Notes under the pieces: generated by a model
Seen by the model: the letters and a program-made list of their open reading frames with translations, nothing else
Database searches by the model: none
Told to the model about the DNA's origin: nothing
In this document: piece by piece, positions 35,706 to 47,700 of the stretch
Layout: every line of letters starts with the position of its first letter
Numbering within the stretch: the first letter of the stretch is position 1
Program-made: the position numbers and the translations under genes
Source: Enoplosus armatus
Taxonomy: Eukaryota > Chordata > Actinopteri > Centrarchiformes > Enoplosidae
Assembly (NCBI RefSeq): GCF_043641665.1
Contig: NC_092194.1
Location: 248,001-312,000, forward strand
DNA: 64,000 nucleotides
Direction: 5' to 3'

Positions 35706-38700
35706 GTAAGTGGTTGTGGTCTACCTATTGACGCGAAAGAGCAGGGATGTCTCAGGTCCGTCATGGTGTGGAGGAGGGAGGTTTTGTCAGGGCAGTCGGC
35801 TGCAGATGTTGCCGCCTCCTCCGGGCTCTCATTCGCCCTCGATTGGAATCGCTGCCGCATCTTGCATTCTACCTGTGTTCACAGGACAGCGGGTCATTGT
35901 GTGAGCTGGGGCCTTAGAGGAAAACATTTAATCCTCTGTCTCCTCGGGAATTGTTCTTAAAATTAACCAACCATAAACCATATATCTGCATGTTGTCTAA
36001 TCTGTGTGGCACCCCGTTTATTTCTAAAATGTATTTTGGGCATGAAAGCAGGGTGTGAGTTTCAGAGGGTCTGTCATAAGCCTTAAGCTCTCATCGGTCT
36101 TCGTAGGCTACAGCAGTAGAATTCCATGTGGGCTACTAATGGATGATTTTGTTCCTTGGAAAACACAGATCTTCATGTACCTCAGCCCCCCAGAGGAAAC
36201 CTATATCTGCCAGTTGATCGCAGAGGTGTAAATTGGTATGGACAGGCCTACTCCTCCAATTGAAAAATGTTTGGTAGAAGAGTAGACAATGCATTTTTTT
36301 ATTCAACTTCTTTGAGGTCACGTAATTCACCCAACAAAATATTATCAAGGGCCTGGAAAGTATGTAGAGTAACCAAAAAAACAAACCAAAAAAAATAGAA
36401 AATTTGAGAATGGTGTCTGCCTGTCCTATTCCATCTCAAAATTGATTTGTCTCTTGCTTTAATATTTACAGTTTTCACATAGTGATCTGTTGAATTTGAA
36501 ATACCTGTAGTCAATGTTGTCCAACCCACAGAGCCAATCCGAGGTCTTACTGCTTCCATTTAAAGAATGGAGAGGGATATATCTAGACCTTTAGTCCCGA
36601 GGGGTCAAACTCCTGGATCCTACAGTTCCCATAATGCACCCCACATACCTTCCTTTTTTAGGCCCCCTCTTCCTGGTAATTGTCCATGCCTTTCAAACAC
36701 TTTGCTCATAGTTTGTAATTTATGCCTTCTGTTTTAAATGTGTAGTCTCAAGCCCAAGCTGATGTCACAATGTCATCACGACTGTTTTTGTAGACTGAGT
36801 AGGATTAGTAAACTGACCCTGACTTTAAAAACTTTAGAATAAATGCTTATTGTTCCTTCACTGTGCAGAACTATGTATGTGCAGTTGGTTTTCATATCCA
36901 TCTGCTGAAGGTTGGAAAGTTTCTCTGTGCTCACCTTAAATCTCAGTTTCACACGTGCACGTGCAGGCATGATTTGTGAGCATCTAGCGTTGTCTATTTT
37001 CGGCTTTAGGACGTCAGGTGACGTAGTAAAATAAAGAGCGACAAAGTCCATAATTTTTTATTTTTTTATTTTTTAACCCAATCCATGATCTTTCAACTAA
37101 AGGCTCTCTAACATGTGGTTAACATTGTGAAACGGTTGCAGTATGGTTGGTTTCACCCCGGGTGCAAATTGCATAGTTGGCTACTGTCACCTGGGTGCAA
37201 ATAGCATCTGTGTAAATCCAATCCATTACACCAGCTCCTGGGGCACGTACCACCCCAGAGGATAGGAAAAGTCAAAATAAGATCTCTCCTTTGTTCAGCC
37301 TATTTCTCCTAGACTATAACTGTGCTCAATTTAACATCAATGTGAGATTTTGGCCATTTCGTCATACTTCCTAAATACAGCTCCTGAGAAATAGCCTTCC
37401 TCTTGTCTCAGCCCGATCCTAATTTAAGATCTTAAAATGTTCTTTTTTTCCCCCTCTCACTGATCTTTATTTGTATCAATCAGCTCTTGAGGTAACAGTA
37501 AGACCCAAGAGAAAACTTGTTTGCCTGATAAATGAGCCTGCACAATAACAGGAATTTGTCTCAACAATCAAATTCAATTCTCAAGTCTGTGTTTTATCTG
37601 TTCTCAGAGTTGTCTCACTGCTCAAGGGTCAAGATCTACATATAAACTTCAATTTCTCATTGATTTGTCACAAATACATTCAAATGCCTTCTAAACATGA
37701 ACATTATTTGTAGAGCAAACTGGACAGGATACTTTGATTTATTCTTTTGCTCCTTATTTCTCCTGAAGGGGGGATTAGGAGAAACAGGTCAGAATTCAGT
37801 AATCTCCATATAAAAAGATGATTAATAATAAAAGACTATTGTGAGCAGCAACATTTTCCTCTTGGACACAACAACTTTAAATGGTAAATGATCTCACTTA
37901 TATAGCGCTTTTCAACCTTCACGGTTCCCAAAGCGCTTTAAACTCTCAAAACTCTTAAAACTCTCTTCAAAACTCTGAAGGTAAGACTGTGAAGTGTATT
38001 AAACTAGCTAGCTACTTACATTAACCTACAGCATCTCCATTGGCTTGTGTGACGCACGCAAGCATAGACTTGAATGAGGACGCGAGCCACTGCAATGATG
38101 GGAGTGAGGCAGGACAAGACAAGATGCTCAACTAGTCTCACATAGCAAGACCTGTCACCACAATTTGGGGAAAGGTCTGGCTCAATACATTCTCATTCTG
38201 GGATAGGGGAAAAAAACACACCTTACACCTAACACTAGTATCAGATCAATTCAATTCTAAAACTTTACTTTTGCATTTATAAGAACTATACAAACTGTAG
38301 TAAATGGTTTATAACACATTATAATGTAGTTGTAAGTAGACATACAGACATTTTTAGGTGTTTTTTTGTCAACAATTATAACTTCTCCGATGAAGATGTA
38401 TTTTATGTTATTACAACTGTGTTTTGCTGTATTGTCATTCAGCGCTACATACAGGAGGAGTTGCAGCTGTTGTCAAATACATATTATAAATGTATTACAA
38501 ATACTTATATCTCCTTACAACTACATTCATTTCAATTCAATTCAATTTTTATTTATATAGTGCCAAATCACAACAAAAGTCACACTTTACATATAGAGCA
38601 GGCCAAGACCGTACTCTTTATAATGTCATTACGGAGACCCAACAGAACAGGACTCTTTTCTGTGAGTCAGTTAGTTTGGTAATTTGCGTCAGAAGTCTTT

Positions 38701-41700
38701 AAAGAATATCAGAAACATAATCAAGAGCGGCATGTAATACAGTAAACGGTGGTTCAGACCACAGGCTCAGAAGACCTTTTGGTGATCATTGGTGGCAGCA
38801 TATGCTTTATTGGATTTGCCCCCGAAGAAGAACATGCTGAGATAGACTGAAGAGGTGCAGAGGTGCAGGTGCATCAATGAATCATCACTAAAAGTCTGCA
38901 GGGGTCCAGCTGAATCAACACTCAGAATCAATGCAAGGAGACTCAGTGGAACTCTGCCTCACCAGCTTTCACTGTGTGACTTTAAACTTCTGCTGAACTC
39001 CCCAGGACTCAGTGCTAAAGGCAGTATCCCAGTGTGTTACAGTAAGCTTGAGCTCTTCTAATAGCCTCCACATGAACACTCTTAACTAATGAACTGAGTG
39101 ACAAAACTCCCGACGTCTAAATAGGGTTAGTAACTCTTGATCACATTTGAATGCAGTCAGCCATGGTGGCTGACACATACCGGATCAGAAGGTGAACTAT
39201 AATTGTCAGGTGTCGAAAGGAATCAAATTGGACCTTTGAAAAGCAAGAGACAAGATGAAGGATAATTCAGTTGTATTACAGCTAGTTTTTCCCCCCATAG
39301 TTTTATTCCTATCGAAAGAAATCTGATGTGGCAAGAAACACCAGCAGTCAGAACATCAGATGGGTTCTAAGCAGACCTCCAAGTTAAACTGACTTATTTG
39401 GAAGAAAGTGAAGGTGAACGGCAAAGTTGTTATCCAAACTGTCTGTTTTAAACATCTGTCAGTTTCCAAACCCACTTCCTGCTCCAACTTTGACCTATAC
39501 TGCTACGCATTGTTTCTGTGTGCACACTGCCTATTGTAGGTATCTTTGACTGAATCAAGATTTCTTCCCTTCAGCCAACACAGAGTAAACCAGCTGTCAC
39601 GTGGACCATTGGAAAAGATCTCATCTCACCCAATCATTTGCCCCTCTGTGGCGCCCTGTGTAGGGGAGACACAATATGAATGAGCCCCATCTTCCCCACG
39701 TCCCAAGTGTCCACAGAGATAGATTACAGATTCTTAACAACAGGTGTTTATTTACAATGTGTTTTTATATAGATGGAGCTGGACTGACTTCAGGGTGGGC
39801 AAAGGCCAAAATAACAAACAAACAAATCTTACTAGGATGATGCGATAAAAATTATGTAACAAAACAAAGAAAGCTAATCAGAACCATTACTTACCTCCCT
39901 AACTAAAGTGAACAGGAGAAAACAAAAGTACAGAAACGGCAGCCCACCCCTACAAACTCCTGGAGAACAAAAAGCCACCAGCATGGCAGAGATCCTACAA
40001 CTACAATGCACCCAGTTGCATCAGAGACAAGTGTGGCCAGTTGGGGGGAGAGGGAGATGAGTTCTGCCCCACGCAGCACTGCTGCTATCTTGGCTCCTCT
40101 ATATAGTTTATTGGCATCAGGGAACGGTTGTAACACCTTCACTGACTAGATCTAGAACAAGTTAGGCTATTTCTGTCTGAATGCATAGGTGGTCTCCTGC
40201 CTGTTGTGGCCTTTTCCTAAATGCAGGTGCTGGGACTGTGAGGCTTTTGACTTCAACGACAAATCACAGTATACTGGAATGTTCACCCGGTGCTGTAGTC
40301 AATACTGGAGCCTTAAGTGAAAATTGAAAACCAATACAAATACAGGCTGTACAACGTTTTGACTTTTTTCATGCCAAAAGCAACAATATATAGTTGATAT
40401 AATACATATGATTAATATATATATTTTCTGGCATTCACAAACACCCATTGAATTATATGTAAATACTGTATATCTTTATTTCTTACCATGTTTCTCCTTT
40501 TCTACCTCACAGTGCAGCATTTGGGCCCAGTAAACAGGAAGAAGAGGACTATGAAGATGTTCCCATAAATAAGACTTGGGTCTTATCACCTAAGGTCTAT
40601 GAGAGCGATGTGACTTTGATCCTAAATAAACTGCTGCAGGGCTACGACAACAAACTGCGGCCTGACATCGGAGGCAAGTTAAGTTCATTGTCTGGAAATG
40701 TGCTTTGTTACCACAAAACACTCGGCTTGCAGTGATGAGGGGGAGTTCAAAAGAAGTCTGTAAATAGCCATGTGCGGTATGGGTTACTACCTTGTCATTG
40801 CATGGAGCCTTTTGTGAAATTACATATCAACTGCTGCTGCTGTCTGGAGAGAACCTTGTATCTTTAATATTCAACTTTCAAAGAGAGACTATGCTTTGAA
40901 AGAAAGAATAACACATTCTTACTGTTACAAATGAAAAATGTAATTCATAAATGATAAAAAAAATGTGCTTGTTCTGGTATGACCAGTAGTAGTAGACCAC
41001 TGAGTCAGGTTACATATGTTGCTTTAAGGATTTAAGAAGAATGTGCATAATGTGCTAAGATAGAGATTCAGGGTTTTCCTGGCTCAGCAGAATGGGTCTT
41101 TTGGGGGGGGGGGGGGGGGGGGGGTGACTGCACACAACAGTAAGCATGATCGGTCCTCATACAGTATGAGTCTGTGTTACCAGAAATCTATGCATTTTCT
41201 TGTTATTTCTGAACATTTGATAAACAAATATTTTTCCTGAGTAAAAGATTAGGCTTGTATGAATCACTTATCTTTCATTTACTTTATTTAGGAATACAGC
41301 CAATGGTTGGCTATTCTGATAAACATTCACCATTCTCCCTCATCTCCCTCTCCTTATCTTTTGAAAGTGGGCTGCAATTGTGCCTGCTCTCTTCACGATC
41401 AAGGTGAAAACAAAACAAAAATACTGAAATGAATTCAAATAGATAATTAGTATTTTAAATGTTCAAGAACTTCAAGAACCAACTCCAAAAAATAGTCGCT
41501 TTTCCAAGTATTCCAGTGCTGGATTTTTTTTTTGCTCCAAATTCAAGGACTTTAAGTAGGCTAATGTTAGTTTAACAACCTTGTGTGAACCCTGACAGAA
41601 TAGTAATAACAGAATTAGCTGTAGTGCTAACTGTGCGACTGATGAGATGACAAGCGTCTGAGGTGGGCATGATTTCGGAATCGTAACTACCGGTAATCTG

Positions 41701-44700
41701 GAATAAAAGATGTATACATATACTCCTACTAATACATAGAAAATGCCACTACCTACTGTTTCGCTTGCTAAGTGGGGATGGAGGAGGAGGAGGCAGCTGG
41801 ACACTTCAGCCTGACTGGACTTGTGAAACTGAGATGTCATTAAGAGCTAGCTTCACAGCGGAGCGTTCAGGGCCAGTCAGAACAATGCAGCTTATCCAAC
41901 ACTAGCCACATGTGTAAAATATAGCAACTGTGGATGAGTTGTTCAAATATTGTTGCTATTAAACACATTCTGAGGATTTTAGTTGCTATCTTTATCCTCC
42001 ATTCTTGTCAGGTTGTTATAGAAAACAGCATCTACATTATCCAGGATTAGGGTTAGTGTTCATTGTAAAGGTGTTCATACAGATTGAGTAGTTGTAATAG
42101 CTGTAATAGCTTCTAAAGTACAAACAAACAAACACTTGCTGACACTAAGTGACATTATTTACATTACTGTTTCACTAACCTGTTACTTAATATAATGCAG
42201 TGTATTTTTGAGCATTCTGGCATTTTTTGCACATTTTGAAATGTCCAGTTCCTTATGCATTGCATTCCTTTTCCTTCTGCTACTTCCCTGAGAAATGGTG
42301 TTTATCTGCAACCAATTCCATTCCTCACTGCCCAACGCACCTACCAACTTGTAGAAGTTGCTATGAACCCTCATCCTGTCCACCGACAAAACTGTCCTGC
42401 TACTAAGAATCTGATTTTTATTCTAAAGATCATCTTTTTAAGTAGGTGGCCCCAGAGATTAGATAACTTTAGCAATGTAAAATGGTAAAGTGATTAGCAA
42501 ATATCCATGCAACTTGAATTGCCCCATGATGATGATTAGATGCATACACCCAGAATGACCTTTATTTAGGCAAAAAGGGAGATATACAGTATTATATTAT
42601 TATAGGGATAGATGCTGTTCTTTGTTTCCTCACTTTATGATTTAGGTTGATAAGACGGACAGCATCTTTTTGGACAGCAGCTAACAAACATGTTCAAAAG
42701 TTGATGCTGTCTATGTCAGTGCAGTATGTCTTCTGTTATGTTTCAGTAAGGCCGACAGTGATTGAAACAGCCGTGTATGTCAACAGCATCGGACCAGTGG
42801 ACCCCATCAACATGGTGAGGCTGCTTCTTCTGATTTCCCTTTTCTTTTTCTCTGCTGATATAATGGATAATGGATGGAAAAACCCTCTTACTCATCTAAT
42901 GTTAAATAACCAGCATGTGCAAGTTACAATGAAACTGTGTTTTTACAATTTGTGTTTTTAGCCTGGCATCGTCGGACCGATTCGCAAATGTTTTTCGATT
43001 TTCGATTTCCAAGGGGCGTTATCACCTGGCGCAGACTAAAATGCCTCTGGATGCTATAACCAATCAGAGCAACAAAACGTGTGACATAGTGGTAGGCTGC
43101 AAGGCTAGGTAGCTAGTTCCACCATCCAATTCATATGACTTCTAGTTCAACATGATATACAGAAGTTTGGCATGTCATGATTTAGAAGCCACTTACCGCT
43201 TACCTTTAGTATGTAACGTGAACTACTGTCCTGTTTTTCTTGGCATTCCATCCAATCCAATAACTAATTTCCTGTTGGCTCTATAGAACTCCTCAAGTGT
43301 TCATCACGAATTCTTCATTTATAAGATATTTTCTAGTATTTTTGATGATATTTTTTTAATTGGCTGTATTTGCATGTTTTTCCTAACTCTGTTGCAGGAA
43401 TACACCATTGATATCTTCTTTGCCCAGACATGGTATGACAGCCGACTGAAGTTCAACAGCTCGATGAAGCTGCTCATGCTCAACAGTAACATGGTAGGCA
43501 AAATATGGATTCCTGACACATTCTTCAGGAATTCCCGCAAATCAGACGCCCACTGGATCACCACTCCCAACCGCCTCCTGAGGCTGTGGAGCAATGGGAG
43601 AGTCATGTACACACTGAGGTAGGACAGTTATACAACCTTTTTGGTAGCCAGTTTTAATGTTGAACTATCAACTCTTCAAAAATCATTGTTGTCTGTGCAG
43701 CTTTAGTATAGGCATTTGCATTTTTATTATGTAGTTCTCTTTTAGGTGACCCCAATTTGTGGTGCATGATGTAATGGTCATTATTTTTTTCCTGCATTTG
43801 TAGGTATAATTACAGAGAACATGAACTACCTTTACTGTGTTCAGTCACACTTGGGAGGGAAAAAAAACAACGCTGAGACTTGCTTTTTCTCTGTCACAAT
43901 TCTGTTTTTGTCAGGTTGACTATTAATGCGGAGTGTTACCTTAAGCTGCATAACTTTCCAATGGATGAGCACTCGTGTCCACTGGAGTTTTCAAGCTGTA
44001 GGTGGTCAAACGTTTTCCCCTCCCATTTTTGACCTGCCATTTCGACTTCAACTTCCGTAACTTGCCCAGAGAGAGGGGCCTCTGTCTGGGCTAGCATAGT
44101 GGCTAAGCTCTTGTTCCTTCTCCTTGCCAAAAGGCTCATCTGCTTGAGGCTGCTCTCTCTAAGCCTGTACCAATCTATCATATGCTCCACCAGCAGAGAG
44201 AGGAGGTCACCCAGATCCATTTTCTCTGACAGACTTAATGAATTATGTACCCTCTCCCAGTCTGATTCATGCTGTCTGTGTCATCCTTCATTCGTCTCTT
44301 GCATTGTGCTTGGGCCTCATGTCTTGTCATGATCTTAATCTTCCACACACTAGTGAAAAACAATTTTCAGGGCAAATGTCAGGACCAGTACAGTCGCACT
44401 AAATGTCATCAAATGAGCACAAACCAGTGGTAATATCATCGATAAAACTACTAAACAACTACAGAGAACTCACCGCATTGGTCATTTGTTTATCCATCCT
44501 CTTGCAGTTGTGCAAATAATGCTCTCTCAGTTGCAGTGTTGGAAGTAGAATGGCATTGTTATACCAACACAAAACATTTAAAAGAGGAGGTGTGATCAAA
44601 AGTCAAAGCATGTGACTTCAACACCAGATACCTTGAACCATGTCCTCTCTGCTACTAACAGTCAATATTGGTTTCTTTTAACCATTGAGGCAATCCCATA

Positions 44701-47700
44701 CCTTAAACATGACACGTTTTCCCTGACCGTAACCAAGTGTATTTATACGGGACAGGGTTAATTTATTTGTCATTTAACGATGCAGGGTTGCACAAATTAT
44801 ATTTGTAGCCCCCTTTATGCTACACACACAGAACATAATACAAATATTTGAAGTTAGAATTTAATAAAAATACAAATATAAACAATATAGAGTTATATAT
44901 ATAAGCATATATTACACAAAAGGTAGTGGTATGGCAATGTGCAAAACCAGCATAACAGAAAGTTCCATGTCATTCATTTATGTTGAGTGCAGAGGATAAG
45001 GTGGATTTGAAGAATCTCACAGCCTGAGGAAAGAAGCTGCTCTGTAGTCTGGTGGTATGGTAGCAGATACTTCTGTATCGCTTTTAATATCCTTTGGGCT
45101 CTGAGCAGTAGGTTGTTCTCCATGCACCACCCTGAGCGATTGTTAATTTCTTTTCATCATTGTTTGAAATCACTGATGATTGTTTGAAATGGTCATCCAC
45201 AAACATCACAACAGTTCTCTGCAGTCATGGGTGTACAGCGTGAACAAGAGTGGGCTGAGCACACAGCTGGGGACCTCCAGTGTTCAGATTGGGGTGTGTA
45301 GCTGCTGAGCTGAGTTCATCATTTTCATGCGGGTGATTGATCTGAATGCTGACCTGAAATATTATTTTCAAGGTGTGTGAAGATTGAGCGGTGGGCGGTG
45401 GAGATGGTATTCTCTGTGGATCTTTTGGCTCTGAATGCAAATTGGTGAGGGTTCAGGCTGGCTGGGATGTTGTCTTTGATATGCTGGAGAACCAGTTTCT
45501 CAAAGCACTTTATCAGAATGGGGGTGAGTGCCACAGGGCGGTAGTCATTTAGATTAGACACTGCAGACTTATTAGGTACAGATGGTGTCTTGAAACTCTC
45601 CTGGGACAGTGATATGTTAAAAATGTCATTAATGACATTGACTAGCTGGTTGTAGCTGCCAGGAATGTTCGTGTAAACATGATCCAGGGTATTGTTTCCC
45701 CTGGTGGGGAAGGTGACATAATGGTGGAATTTAGGTAAAACAATTCTGAGTTCTGATTGGTTAAAATTGCCACCTACAATAAAAAAGCTTTGTCATGTGA
45801 CTGCTGATACATACAGCATACTGCAGTGCATTTGCACTGAATTTGCATTTGGGGGAATGTTAACAGCAGCAACAAAAACACTGGTGAATTCTCCAGGCAG
45901 ATAATATGGTCGTCATCTTAACATTAAACATTTGACATCTGGGGAATATTGTCCATCAACTTTGACTATGTTTGAGCACTAAGCATCACTGATGTAAACA
46001 CCCTCGTCTTGCGTTCAGTCTGCCCGTCGAATGCAATAGTTTTATCTGAGATGTTGTGGTGGAGCCAGGTCTTTATAAAGATGTGGGCACAACAGTCTCA
46101 GTCTTATTTTGTCCATTTTATTTTCCAGCAACCGCACATTAGGTAGGAGTAGGCTGGGTAGTGGCGTAGTCTTATGACCAAGCTAGGTTAGCTTAGCTCC
46201 TAGCCCAGTGTTCTTTCCCCATTCCTTGGGTTGTCGCACCACTTGCGGTGGCATTTGGTCCAGCTGGTCTGGCTGGGTGGTCAGCAGTGATCGTTTCGTG
46301 GTTCGCTGTACTTAATCCAATCAAATGATAAGCCTTTTTCTGTCATAGGTAGTATGCACTTCAGTGATAAAGGCGAAAAAATAACAAATAAAAAGAAAAA
46401 CGTAGCAGACTTTCAGGGAACTATTGGCTGCTGCATCCACACGCACCACCATCTTGGCAGAAAATACAAGTGACATCGGGAATTTCTTTTCACCTTCAGT
46501 GAGCAATTACTTGGGCGGCATGGTGGCGCAGTGGTTAGCACTGTTGGTAACATGGGAGGTAAAGCTGGTTAGAGCGGGTTGGGGGTTCGGTCCCCACCAT
46601 GTCGAAGTGTCCTTGAGCAAGACACTGAACCCTAAGTTGCTCCCGATGGAGACCGGCACCTTGCATGACAGCTTGGTCGCCATTGGTGTGTGAATGTGTG
46701 AGTGAAGGGGTGAATGAGACTTAGCTGTAAAGCGCTTTGGGAACCGTGAAGGTTGAAAAGCGCAATATAAGTGAGATCATTTACCATTTACTTCCACACT
46801 GTATTGCCTGGGAGTAAGCACTAGCTCACAACTGAACAAACGACCTACTAATGACTATTACAGGAATGCATATCAAACCTCATGTTTGCCTACCACATAC
46901 TGTAGTGCACATCTTGCTCATTTGAAGAAATTTTATGAGACTGGGCAGGTCAATTCCATCTTGAATGCTACCCTTTGCCTTGCCATGGTGCAACTTTCCC
47001 TTGTGATGTACAGTACACTGAATGACAGATGTGAGCTTCCTGTTGTATAGTATAGGCATCAGTAAAGGTTTTTAATTGATGTATTATGTGTCTGTTTTGG
47101 GGGGGGGGTTCTGTAGATGGTTATCCCAAAAATGAGATCATGTACCGGTGGCAGAGACGGGCAGTGGAGGTAGCAGACCAGCGGTACTGGAGACTCTACC
47201 AGTTTGCCTTTGTAGGGTTGAGGAACACCTCTGATGTGGCACACACCCAGTCAGGTGAGAGATGATGGCCAAGTTCTCTTACATGTTGCCAATTAAATTT
47301 TATTTATATCGTGCTAAATCATAGCAGAGGTTTCAACATTGTATTTTTCATAGAGCAGGTCTAGACCATACTTTTTATAATATTATTTACATGAGGCACT
47401 GATATTACAAGAGTAGAACTTGGATTAGTTTTAGGGAAGAGTACGGTCCAACATTAATACATAAATTCAATTTGTCCTTGTGCTGCATTTGTTTTACCAT
47501 GATGTAAACCAAATCTATGTATGTGTACAGTATTCTTGTCTGTACATTTACTTTAGTAATCCATATGCAAGTAGGTAATTCATGTTGAAATAGCGTGTGT
47601 AAATAAAAACTCAAAACATTTCTCTGTTCTCTAATTTACCCTGCCTTACCTAATTTCTTTGAATTAATGTTTTATCTCCATATCTACCTTGTTGTTAAAC

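Larger units (their letters stand above)
35706..40512 (+). other. gabrg1 intron 1
   Basis: A 4.8 kb intron with GT and AG ends. It holds a SINE-tail piece in minus orientation (37,880-37,945), the dispersed repeat shared with 1,030-1,260 (about 38,140-38,215) and an L2 3' tail (38,517-38,645). Elsewhere no gene is seen. Confidence 0.7.
43998..47116 (+). other. gabrg1 intron 5
   Basis: A 3.1 kb intron with GT and AG ends and a G9-10 run just before the acceptor. It holds a LINE relic (45,000-46,320) and a SINE (46,511-46,795). At 43,998-45,000 I see no gene. Confidence 0.8.

Noticed and set aside
35451..35960. A 169-residue open frame over the gabrg1 start
   Set aside because: It is in a different frame from the signal-peptide exon, runs through the exon 1 donor, and has no motif. 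The GC-rich DNA explains its length.
39600..40145. Possible LTR or coding element upstream of gabrg1 exon 2
   Set aside because: The 79-residue minus frame lacks motifs, and no terminal repeat pair was seen.
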